From: Eublepharis macularius
Taxonomy: Eukaryota > Chordata > Lepidosauria > Squamata > Eublepharidae
Assembly: GCF_028583425.1 (NCBI RefSeq)
Contig: NC_072800.1
Span: forward strand, 93,341,001-93,405,000
Length of the DNA: 64,000 nt
Reading direction: 5' to 3'
The notes under the pieces were generated by a model. That model was not told the origin of the DNA. It did no database searches and saw only the letters and a program-made list of their open reading frames with translations. This document shows positions 54,066 to 63,926 of the stretch, piece after piece. Position 1 is the stretch's first letter. Each line of letters opens with the position of its first letter. A program made the translations under genes and the position numbers.

Positions 54066-54260
54066 TGGAGTCAGTATGGCGTAGAGATTAGAATAGGAGA
54101 CTCAAGTTCAAATCCTCACTCCGCCATGGAAGCTCACGGGGTGACCTTGGGCCAGTCAGGCATCCCTAGCCTACCCTACCTCACAGGATAGTTGTGAGGA
54201 TAAAATAGAAGAGAGGGGGATGATGTAAGCCACTTTTGAGTCCACACAGGGGAGTTATGC
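54066..54260 (+). mobile_element. tRNA-derived SINE, diverged
   Basis: GAGTCAGTATGGCGTAGAG head and CCTACCTCACAGGATAGTTG body. Confidence 0.65.
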
Positions 54261-54267
54261 AGGCTAT

Positions 54268-54322
54268 GGGAAGGAAGGAAGGAAGGAAGGAAGGAAGGAA
54301 GGAAGGAAGGAAGGAAGGAAGG
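54268..54322. repeat. (GGAA)n microsatellite
   Basis: About 13 GGAA units. Confidence 0.95.
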
Positions 54323-55019
54323 ATAAATAAATCATTATGTTGGCCCCAGAAGCCTAATTAAAGGATTCCATGTTTGGGCCGTTAGCAGAATCTATCGTTA
54401 TGCATAGGAAGCATGATTATAGGTGGTTGTGAGCTGGTTCTGCTGGCTGGTGTGTGTGCAGGAGTGAAAATAATAAAAACATACACTTGGTTTATATTTA
54501 GAAAAGAAATAAGAGTTCTTTATTGCAGGAACTCCATACTCTGATAGGAAATGAGGAGAGCTAGATCCTAACTACCTATCTAGTCTAAGGATAGACATGG
54601 GTGGCAGGGCAAGGCCTGCATCCATGCTGCCAAGATGGAAGGAGGAGAAGGAGCAGGCTTGCCATTCCCTTGCCTGGGGTGGCTTGGACAAAAGCGAGCT
54701 ATTTCCCCATTTCCCCCCCCATTTTAAAGAAATAATTTGCCAGCCTTGTTTCCAAATCACGCCTAGGGGAATTTGCTACTGGTTGCTGTGTCAGCCCTAC
54801 GTAGCAGGCGTTTTCGAGGCAGAAAAGCTGGAGTCCAGCCCAAAGAGGCTTCAGACTGGTCAGTTGTCCAGTGCATGAATTGCCCAGAGGGCAGAACTGC
54901 TGGGCCACGTCCACCCACACATGATCCCAAGGCAACACCCAACCCATTGCCAGATGCAGAATATTTAGTCGTTCTCCCTTTCGGGCCGGGGAGAATTGGC
55001 TCTGCTTGAGCTCAGGCTT

Positions 55020-55175
55020 TCTTGGTGGTGGAACCTGGGAAGGGTGGGGTTTTGGGAAGGGAGGCACAGTGCCACAAAATTCACCCTCCAAAGCCGCCAT
55101 TTCATCCAGGGGAACTGATCCCTGTAGTCTTCTTGCGAGCAGATGCAGTTCCAGGAGATTTCCAGGCCCTTGAAG
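55020..55175. mobile_element. hAT-type MITE fragment (TAGGGTTGCC family)
   Basis: AATTCACCCTCCAAAGCCGC and GGAGATTTCCAGGCC. 55300-56090 beyond it is unrecognised. Confidence 0.55.
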
Positions 55176-56107
55176 AAATAAGTCAGGAACAGGGCAAGCC
55201 TGTGTGGAGTTACTCCAGAGAGATTTGTACAGATCGAGCTTCGACAGGAAGCTGATCGAATAGCACAGTCGAATCATGAGATATTATTTCTAAAAGGCTG
55301 CAGAAGATTTTAATAGGTGGACTGAGCTCAGTGTTTTTACGACTGGGGGAATAACTGCCATCAAGACAAATCCGCTGTCCTCCCAAAATGTAGATTCTAT
55401 TCTTGAACAGCTCCACTAAGCCTATTAAACAAATCCTACTGCAGTGGCAAAACTGAATAATAAAATTTTATTGCACAAGGTAGGCGTGCTTATTTAATGG
55501 CTAAAACGATGCAGAAGCCACTTTGTACGGGAAGAGAAAGCCTTCCTAATATTAAAATATGCAACTGAGCAGCAGAACTGGAATTGGGAGGGGATCGGTA
55601 TGCAGAGTAAACCAGTAACTCTTGAAAGAGATGAACTCTGTACCATTACAGAGTGCAAATGCAGCAGCGCCAGAAAAAGGATTTGTCCACAATCAATTCC
55701 AGCATGTGTGCTGAGACAATATTCTGTGGTCTAGAACGCAACAGCTGATGCAGCAGAACCACTCAAAGTCTCATGTGTGAATCCTGCCTCTGCCACATAC
55801 TGACTCAGTGGCCTTAGGCAAGACTCTCCTTCTCAGCCCTCTGGCATGAAAACAATATTTTACAGGGTTGTTGTAAGGACTGAGATAATGGATCATACCC
55901 GTCTGCTCTGCTAGCAGTGCCTTTTTCTGCAGTTGCTGCTGGTGGCTGATTAGAGTGGCAGGATCCAACCCAATGTAGATGAAGCACATTGAAAACTGGA
56001 GAGGGGCATATAATGCTAATTACTGATGTTGGTTTGCAAGGTTATTCCAAACGTAGCTTATTCCAGACCTGTCTCTGCCAAATGCATTCTGCTATAGTTA
56101 GCTGATG

Positions 56108-56335
56108 CAGAGGAGTTAGCCGTGTTAGTCTGTAGTAGCAAAATCAAAAAGAGTCCAGTAGCACCTTTAAGACTAACCAATTTTATTTTATTGTAGCATA
56201 AGTTTTCGAGAATCAAGTTCTCTTCGTCAGTCTCTGTATCAGGCATCTGACGAAGAGAACTTGATTCTCGAAAGCTTATGCTACAATAAAATAAAATTGG
56301 TTAGTCTTAAAGGTGCTACTGGACTCTTTTTGATT
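56108..56335. mobile_element. Inverted Penelope-like copy with 13-bp duplication
   Basis: TAGTTAGCTGATG at 56095-56107 and 56336-56348. The hammerhead-like core at 56243-56281 has CTGACGA, a GAGAA/TTCTC stem and GAAAGCTTATGC. Confidence 0.8.
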
Positions 56336-56379
56336 TAGTTAGCTGATGAAATCTCTTTCCTGGCACATTTTTATTCCGC

Positions 56380-56790
56380 CTTTCCCCTCCTTTCCATTCA
56401 CGTCTTTCTTCACATTATCCTCACAAGAGCCCTGTCAGGTAGGTAAGGTTGAGAGAAAGGGACTCATCTCCCATAGCCTAGACTAATGTCCTACTCCTAA
56501 CCACTGTCTAAAGAAAATGGAGAAGGGGCACGAGAAGGGGGGGAAATATTCATTTGAGCACTGAGGAGCACAGAAGGGAGAGGCTGCGAAATCCTTTGTG
56601 GAGGTCATTGGCCCCAAAGGGGAAGACGTGATGCTTTTTCAACATTTTGCAAGATTTTCCAACGCAAGATGCACCTAATTCCATCACTGAATTGCATTTA
56701 CCCAAAGCCAGTGTGGTGTAGTGGTTAGAGTGTTGGACCAAGACTGGAAGACCGAGGTTCAAGTCCCGCATCTGTCATGGAAGCTCACTT
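56380..56790. mobile_element. Two SINE fragments
   Basis: A minus-strand tail at 56380-56500 and a plus-strand tRNA-like head at 56703-56790 (GTGTGGTGTAGTGGTTAGAG, GAGGTTCAAGTCCC). Confidence 0.6.
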
Positions 56791-56889
56791 GGGCCCCTCC
56801 TCTATCTTAGCCTTGGTCTACATCTCACAGGGATTTTACTTTGAGGACAAATGGGGAAGGATCCTGCTGACTGTACCTGAGCTCCTTGA

Positions 56890-57091
56890 GAGCCAAGCTA
56901 CAAGTGACGCCTCACACAGGTTGGACACTTGGCAGCTTCCCTCAAGTTTTGATGGGAAATGTAGTCATCCTGGTCTTGCAGCTGTAATGGAGAGCCAAGC
57001 TGTAAAACTAGGATGCCTACATTTCCCATCAAAACTTGAGGGAAGCTGACAAATGTCCAACCTGTGTGAGGCGTCACTTGTAGCTTGGCTC
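56890..57091. mobile_element. Palindromic Harbinger-like MITE with TGA duplication
   Basis: 202 bp, TGA at 56887-56889 and 57092-57094, GAGCCAAGCTACAAGTGACG ends. Confidence 0.85.
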
Positions 57092-57268
57092 TGAGTCTCT
57101 TGCCATGAAAACCCCACTAGGGGCTGCAACAAGTCAACTAAGGCTTAAGGGAAGGATCTTTCAGTTTGGCAACAAGCTGGTCTTGGTGGTGGATTGATGT
57201 CCCCAAAACAACATGGCGCATGAATCTAAAACAAAGTTCTTGCAAATTACAATCACAATGGTACAAAT

Positions 57269-57274
57269 TTTATT
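57269..57274 (-). terminator. Polyadenylation signal of cathelicidin C
   Basis: AATAAA on the minus strand, about 180 bp after the stop codon. Confidence 0.55.
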
Positions 57275-57452
57275 ATGGACTGAAGTCTTACGGCATGCAT
57301 CAGGAAAAGGGAAAAGAAAGGAGCTGTGTGAGAAGCAACATGGGGCTTTCAAAGACTGCAGGCACAACTCCCGAGGTATCTTTTCCATGCAACAGTGGCA
57401 GTGCGTCTCGAAGGACTGCAACCAGCTGTAGATTGGTTTTCTCCAGCCCTCG

Positions 57453-57563
57453 TTATCCAGGAAATCGCAGAGCTGCCAGACCAATGCTGACACCATGTTT
57501 CTTTACAAATTTCTTGGTTTTCCTCCAGAATTTTCTCCAGCGGCTACGGGTGATACGGTTCAG
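57453..57563 (-). CDS. CATH: Cathelicidin C exon 4: mature antimicrobial peptide
   Basis: 36 codons plus TAA after acceptor CTCTAG. Starts LNRITRSRWRKFWRK and ends ALRFPG. Confidence 0.93.
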   Translation of the reverse strand: MNRITRSRWRKFWRKTKKFVKKHGVSIGLAALRFPG

Positions 57564-60500
57564 CTAGAGCAAGGAAAGGAGAGATAGGGGTCAAGAGCTA
57601 TAACAGAGCCAATGTCTGCACATTGTAGCAAGCCAGCATGACTTTGGCCGATTCCAGATGACTAACCTTAAGGCGCTTCATGCCGCCCTCTTCCGGATCG
57701 CGACGGGGAAAATGCGAAATATCGTGTTTCCTCGCACGAGTTTTGCGCGACGATGCGCAAAACTCACGCGAGGAAACACGATATTTCGCATTTTCCCCGT
57801 CGCGATCCAGAAGAGGGCGGCATGAAGCGCCTTAAGGTTAGTCATCTGGAATCGGCCATAGGCCTGCTGGGGGCAAAACTGCCAAGTGGCCAGAATTTCA
57901 CCCTCCTCTTCTCCAGTCTCTGGGACATAAAAATCCATTTGAAAACCACAACCTGATTCCCTTCCCTCACTCAACATAAACTCAAAGATCCAAAGAAGTT
58001 AGCCATGTTAGTCCATAGTTGCAAAATAGTACAGTCCAGTAGCACCTTTAAGACGAACCAACTTTATTTTAGCATAAGCTTTTGAGAACCACAGCTCTTT
58101 GTCCGATGACAAAGCCAGGTATGATTGTCAAAAGCTTATGCTACAATAAAGTTGCATCTGACCAAGAGATCTGTGGCTCTCGAAAGCCTATGCTACAATA
58201 AAGTTGTATCTGATGAAGAGAGCTGTGGTTCTCGAAAGCTTATGCTACAATAAAGTTGCATGTGACAAAGAGAGCTGTGGCTCTCGAAAGCCTATGCTAC
58301 AATAAAGTTGCATCTGACAAAGAGAGCTGTGGTTCTTGAAAGCTTATGCTACAATAAAGTTGGTTAGTCTTTAAGGTGCTACTGTACTCTTTACTGTTTT
58401 ACTATTTTATAAACTCAAAAGGTCTTAAACATAAAGTGTGAAAATTTTGGAAGACAAAAGCTGGTGATCCAATATCCATGTGTGTGTGTGGACTCCTCCA
58501 AATTGAAAAGGATGGATTCAGGAAGCCACTGCTTTTTGTTTCTACAAGATGGGCTGAAAAGAGTATACTCTTTGGGAAGAACCTTTCATATGCTCAGAGG
58601 CAGTCTTTCCTTACATTAGAAAAGAGGAAAAGTCCAGTACCACCTATAAGACTAATAAAATTTGTGGTAGGGTAGGAGCTTTCATGAGCCACAGCTCACA
58701 TCTTTGGAGAAGTTCTCTGAAAAAGTTCTCTGAAGAAATGAGCTGTGACTCACGAAAGCTCATACTCTACCACAATTGTTAGTCTTGTAGGTGCTACTGG
58801 AGTCTTGCTCTTTTCTACTGCTACAGACAGACTAACACGGCTACCCATCTTGATCTATTTCAATATACTGATTGTTTGGGGTTTTTTAAACCATCCATCA
58901 GATGTGTACTTTGCATGTGCTCAGGAGCACGGTGTCTTTGGGGAAGACACCAAAAGGGAACATCCTCAAACACATACTTTTGGAAATCAAAGCTGCAACC
59001 TGTCAGATCTCTGCATGCATCTGTACAGACTTTGGAATAACTTTTGGAAGTCCTCTTGGCTCTCCTATGAGATATCTGCAAAGACAGACTCAGAAGCCGG
59101 CCCTTGAGGGGATCTCCCCCCCTCCCCCCCTCACGCACACACATTTTGGCAGCACCCCAGCCCTAAATGCAAAAGAAGAAACAGAGTTGGCCAAAAAAAT
59201 ACCTCCTGCTCCATATCTTCACACTGGACGATGATCAGTGGTGGATCCTGCTCAGCAGAATAGAAGCCAGAGCAGTCCCTGTCAACCTGCCCAAGCAAAG
59301 GAGGAGAGAAATCAGCCCCAAGCAAGCTACGAGTTCAGGAGCTGCTCAACCCCATGCACTGCACACACTCATCCTTGCACCAGGGTGAGCAGGACAAGCC
59401 AGTACGGTCCAGCCCAGGGCATTTCCAGCCCGCATGAATTCTGCCCCCCCACCCCCTCAGTATACTCCAAATTTCTCCCAGAAAAAAGGCCCTTTTGACT
59501 CAGTATCTTTCCTGCATATCCCCTCAGGGATGGGGGGAGGGGGGGACTCAATAGCCCAGCATAGCCCCAAGCCCACTGCAAAATGGACCCTCTGTTGAAG
59601 ACTTGGAGGGGATCAGCACTCCCTGCTTAAATGGCACTCGGCATCCTCTAGAGTTGCCACATCTGGGTTGGGAAATTCCTGGAGGTTTGGGGTGTGAGCC
59701 TGGGGAAAGTGGCATTTGGGGCGGGAAGAAGCTCAGCAGGGTACAGCGCCAGAAAGCCCACCCTCCAGAGCAGCCATTTTCTCCAGGGGGAAACGATCTC
59801 TGTAATTTTGGGAGGTCTCCAGGCCCCTCGTGGAGGTTGGCAAGCCTAGCACCATCAAATCCCATTACGTCTGCAACACATCAGCTGTTCTATTTTGGGG
59901 CTTTGGCTGCAGGCTTGGGTCTTCGCTGGCAGGCCCAAAAAAGCCCCGCCCTCAATTTGTTTTTTGGACTGAACCAATTTCCGGTCTGATGAAGAGTTCT
60001 GCAGAGCTCCGAAGCCTGCACCCTCTTTGGTGATATTTGAGTTGGTCCTAATAAAAAGGTATGAAAAATCTTTTGCTTTGAGGATTTTTCTGAAATGCGG
60101 CACCGTTACCTTCGCTCTTTGTTTAGTTCAGGAATACACAAATGAGTGTTAGGAAGACAGCAGGCAAACCCCACCCCGCCGTATCAGGCAGAGCATCACC
60201 TGCGTTCTTACTGCAGGCCTGCCGTTCAGGCATGGAAGCTGTGCAGTAAGAACTGGGCCCTCTTCTCTCCCCTACGAAGGATCTCCTTACCCCATCGTCT
60301 TTGTAGTCACACTGGCTCACGTCCAGGTTCTCGGCTGTGGAGCAAACCGTCTCTTTGATGGAGAATTTCAGAGATTGGATGGTTTTGGCAGAAGGGTCCT
60401 GCAAAGACATTTGGCCCAGAGATCAGTCATGTCTGCAGTGGGGGCCTGAAGGCAGCTGCCCTGCCTTGCATGAGCTGGACTCCTGTCTGGAGAAGCTGGG

Positions 60501-61602
60501 AGCCGCCAGTCCTTGATCTGGCCAAGTGCTGCTGAAAGCTGCACAGCAGCAGGGCAGGGAGAAATTCAGCTATGCACATGCACGGGGAACGGGGAGCTCC
60601 ACCTGGTGGATTTCTGCCTGTTGTGATGCTGTAAAAGGTACATTGGCCTTGTTGGGAATCCAGGAATCAGGGGAGGTCCAGAAACACAATGGACAGGTTG
60701 CCCCCTGCAGCCAGCCAGGAATGGCAGATGGCTGGTTTACCCCTGCCTGTATTAAGAACTATTCTGAGGGTGGAACAGACCTGAAGAAAACGTCCGGACC
60801 TTTTAGCAGAGGCTTAATGTGTGGAAATGGGCCATTACACATTTCATGACTTGGGGGTAAGTAAAAATAATAACTACACTCTTCTGGACAGATCAGTGCC
60901 CCACTCAGATCAGTGAACGAAGTCACTGTTGTTAATATCCCCATAATACAGCTGGGGAGCTGGGCTGGGGGGGAGCGGTTGACTGGAGGCCACCTGCTGC
61001 TCTCATGGCAGGAGTGGGAGTTGGACTGGCAGAGTGCTGATTTGCAGCCCAACCACTTGACCACTATGCCACAGCAGCACACCTGGTAAATTAAAAGTGA
61101 CCGGACACTATTTCTCCTGGTCTATTGGCAACCCTGTGGCAAAAGAGGAGGAGGAGGAGGAGGAGGAGGAGGAGGGATTCAGATTCTCCTTTCTATGCTC
61201 AGCCCTCGATGGGCCCAATGGATAGTCAAACAGCGGGCCACGGCTTTAGGAATGCTTGGATTCAGCCATGCTTTTCAAAAAACAGTCAGATTTTTCAGAC
61301 GCCAGTGCCTGGAGGCTGAAAGGATTTCTCTCCCCCTGAATGAAGGGAGCAGAGAGGAAAGAGGTGCTGGTGGAGCAGCGTCCTCTGTGCTCACGGAGAC
61401 AGGCCCCGGTCAAGGAGCGACTCACCCAATCTGGCAGGGGCTCGGCTTCCAGCAGGCGGAAGGCGTTCTCCTGGCCCAGCTCCTGGTTGTAGGTGGAAAC
61501 CGCAGACGCCAGAACCTGCTCATAGCTGAGAGGGGTAGACCGTGTGGGGGCTGCTGAGGCCACCCCCACAAGCAGCATCACCAGTGCCCAGCAGCTCTGC
61601 AT
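57453..61602 (-). CDS. CATH: Cathelicidin C, complete 4-exon gene (159 aa)
   Basis: Secreted host-defence peptide precursor, divergent from A and B. Coding exons are 61426-61602, 60291-60398, 59203-59286 and 57453-57563 (177, 108, 84 and 111 bp), phase 0 with GT/AG borders. Signal peptide starts MQSCWALVML. The cathelin cysteines are at C78, C89, C100 and C117. The last exon gives LNRITRSRWRKFWRKTKKFV, continuing KKHGVSIGLAALRFPG. It is Trp/Lys/Arg-rich with a hydrophobic end, about +12 charge and no acidic residue. The GVSI stretch recalls snake cathelicidins (family knowledge). No Val precedes the basic segment, so processing may differ from A and B. The terminal Gly could allow amidation. 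An in-frame ATG 30 bp further upstream lies inside or above the expected transcription start and was not used. Confidence 0.95.
57646..57857. mobile_element. CpG-rich palindromic MITE (GGCCGATTCC)
   Basis: 212 bp in cathelicidin C intron 3; no clear target duplication. Confidence 0.75.
57990..58405. mobile_element. Penelope-like copy with 52-bp tandem array
   Basis: The conserved GAAAGC box or its variant recurs at 58130, 58182, 58234, 58286 and 58338, a period of exactly 52 bp. The third unit (58206-58245) has CTGATGA, a GAGAG/TTCTC stem and GAAAGCTTATGC. Confidence 0.8.
58615..58850. mobile_element. Penelope-like inverted copy, second subfamily
   Basis: TGAGCTGTGACTCACGAAAG: stem TGAG/CTCA replaces GAGA/TCTC of the main family. 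Confidence 0.65.
59203..59286 (-). CDS. CATH: Cathelicidin C exon 3: C-terminal cathelin domain
   Basis: 28 codons, VDRDCSGFYSAEQ to CEDMEQE, cysteines 100 and 117. Acceptor GGGCAG. Donor GTATTT is weak, but the exon length matches A and B exactly. Confidence 0.92.
59650..59850. mobile_element. hAT-type MITE (TAGGGTTGCC family)
   Basis: TAGAGTTGCCACATCTGGG to GGTTGGCAAGCCTA, in cathelicidin C intron 2. Confidence 0.7.
60291..60398 (-). CDS. CATH: Cathelicidin C exon 2: central cathelin domain
   Basis: 36 codons, DPSAKTIQSLKF to CDYKDDG, cysteines 78 and 89. Acceptor TTGCAG, donor GTAAGG. Confidence 0.95.
60872..61082 (-). mobile_element. tRNA-derived SINE (second family)
   Basis: Reverse orientation: TCAGTGCCCCACTCAGATC tail and CAACCACTTGACCACTATGC head. 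Confidence 0.75.
61145..61175. repeat. (GGA)n microsatellite
   Basis: About 10 GGA units. Confidence 0.9.
61426..61602 (-). CDS. CATH: Cathelicidin C exon 1: signal peptide and cathelin N-terminus
   Basis: 59 codons, MQSCWALVML to PLPDW, donor GTGAGT. Confidence 0.94.
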
Positions 61603-61649
61603 CCCGGCTTCAGGGGGTGCCCAAGGTGCCACTCCAGCCTGCCTGCTCC

Positions 61650-61659
61650 TTTTTTATAT
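61650..61659 (-). promoter_or_regulatory. TATA box of cathelicidin C
   Basis: ATATAAAAAA about 50 bp upstream of the chosen start codon. Confidence 0.65.
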
Positions 61660-62166
61660 CCTTCCCCCGGTGGGCCTGGTGGGCTAACATCCTGTCGGCT
61701 GGGGATGGAGTGGCTTTCTCTCCCCTCGGCAGGAAATGCCCGTTGTTGGCCAATTTGCCAAAGTGGGATAGCAGTTGGATCTGCAGAGAGGAACTGCTGA
61801 AATCCTTGGCTCTGCTTGCACAACGGCCCAGGTGGGGAGGCTGGGAGGGAGGGGGCTTTGTGTTAGGAAAGGCTGGTGCAAGTGGGAAGTCCATCTTCTG
61901 CTGGATCAGGGACTCAATTGAACTGGCCCATCTCCCAAGCTATAGATCCACTGTGAGAGACCCTTGAAGTGAGTGGGGGCTGTGCACAAGTTCTCACCTA
62001 TTTGGATCTGGAGCACACGGATATGCCTGATACCAAAGCAGGCAGCGTATATCGACTGGTAGCAGCTCTCCGGGGTCTCAGGCAGAGGCCTGGTCCTCTT
62101 TAACTAGAAATGCTGGGGGATTGAACCTGGGCCCTTCTGCTCGCCGAGAAAATGCTGTATCACTGA

Positions 62167-62580
62167 CAGCCTCTCTGCACGAGACGTTGGACATAAAGAA
62201 TACATGTTGGGAGATGCAATGTTAGCTAGGAAGGGTAGTTTAAAAAGACAGAGCTGGCGGCAGAGCAAAGGCTTTGCTATACACTGGAGCTGCGTGAAGA
62301 GGCTGTGAAACGCCAGAAGGGGAACTTCAGCCCATCAGAACCTCTCCAGGTCCAAGCCCGGCTTTGGAAGGCAGCTCCAGCCCGTTTCCATTCCTGGCTG
62401 CTCTCTGGTTGCCATCCCACACAGTTTGAGATTGGAGAGGAGAAATTGACAGAGCCTTCTGGAGTCAAAGATGAGTGATCTCCGCCGGCTCTGTCTTTTT
62501 AAACTATGCTTCCCAGCTAACATTATGTCTCCCTACATTTGATGAACACACACCAAGTCAGCTGATGTAGAGAGACTCTA
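62167..62580. mobile_element. TIR element (AGAGTCTCTCTGCACGAG family)
   Basis: CCTCTCTGCACGAGAC start, TGTAGAGAGACTCT end, with inner inverted GTAGTTTAAAAAGACAGAGC. Confidence 0.65.
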
Positions 62581-63141
62581 AGCCATGGCCTCTGTTGCAG
62601 TGGAGCTAATGCAAGAGAATTTCCAGTTGGTCTGAATCCCAAGACTCCACACTTGGAGACTTCGCATGCTCTTGAAAGGCCGAAGTCAGTTGGATGCAGA
62701 GGCCTGCTAGAATTTGTGCACATGCACAAACCCCCCCTTGTAGTACGCGGGACTCGTGTGCTATTTATTTATTTAGGAAATGTGTGTGCCTCCTCTCCAG
62801 ACCTTCTCAGTGGGATCTCTCATCTCGTTGCCAGATTATTTTATTCCGTCATTTTTGTGCTGTCATTTATCCGCCAGTCCAGCTCCCTCTCTGCTGGATG
62901 TCCTTCCATATTTTTCCCCAGTGAAGTCACATCTGCATTTTGAAGCACTTTTAATTAGCACTGAGGAATCCCTCCCCCCATTGCAGTTAATGCAGCAGGG
63001 AGGGAAAGACTGGGAGGAATATCCTGGCCAGGTGTAAAATTTTGCTAAGCATGAGCTATCCCCTTCTTGTTGCAGGTATGAGGCTCAGGCATACCCAGAG
63101 CCATCAGCCTAAGGGCACGAGCCAAAGGGCTCTTCGCTTGT

Positions 63142-63196
63142 AGAATCATAGAGTTGAAAGGGACCTCCAGGGTCATCTAGTCCAACCCCCCACACT
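63142..63196 (-). mobile_element. CR1 LINE 3' terminus
   Basis: TAGAATCATAGAGTTGAAAG then GGTCATCTAGTCCAACCC, the reversed CR1 3' end. Confidence 0.7.
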
Positions 63197-63707
63197 GTCA
63201 GGCTATGGATGGCAGGATACGGCAGACAGATCCCTGTACCATTGCAGCAAGACGCAGGTCCTTGGTTAAATGGTTTTATTCAGAAATCAAATCATTTTCA
63301 TATATGTGTCCATAGAACTACTCAGAAGCAAGGTAAGCATCTAAGCATCAAGAGTAAAAATTGACAGGAATGACGACATGTGAGGAAGTCCTTTCTTTTA
63401 ACATTCGAGTTTGCTCCTTTCCCCCTCCCAACAATAAACAAGAGTTCGGTGCTCTCCTTGTGTGAGAACGGTTTACATATTCATACTATCAAGATGAGTC
63501 ACTGAAAACCAAGACATAGCGAAGCCCAAGAGGGAGTAGCATACAAGGTCAGAAATACTGGAAACTTTTGCAGTTCATTAGATAAACACATGTGAAAGCC
63601 TGTGAAAGAAATCGTTATGGCATTGGTAATATGACATCGAGTTACAGCAGGATACATTGGTTCAGAACAAAAGGATCATTAAAATTGGCATGGATGGGGC
63701 TCAGACA

Positions 63708-63926
63708 TAGGGTTGCCAGCTCCAAGTTGGGAAATTCCTGGAGATCTAGGGGGTGAAACCTGGAGAAAGTGGGGTTTGGGGAGGGAAAGGACCTTGGCAT
63801 GGCATAATTCCATACAGCCCGCCCCCCAAAGTAGCCTTTTTTTCCAGGTGAACTGATCTCTGTGGCCGGGAGACCAGTTGTAATTCCGGGAGATCTCCAG
63901 CCACTACCTGGAGGCTGGCAATGCTA
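63708..63926. mobile_element. hAT-type MITE (TAGGGTTGCC family), intact ends
   Basis: 219 bp, exact duplication CTCAGACA at 63700-63707 and 63927-63934. Confidence 0.85.

Noticed and set aside
54699-55277. 192-codon open frame on the minus strand
   Set aside because: Crosses a hAT-type MITE, so it is not a conserved coding exon.
58130-58345. CRISPR-like array
   Set aside because: Regular 52-bp spacing, but there are no unique spacers; the units are whole tandem copies in a vertebrate retroelement.
61600-61632. Upstream in-frame ATG for cathelicidin C
   Set aside because: It lies only about 20 bp from the TATA box, above the expected transcription start, and would spoil the signal peptide.
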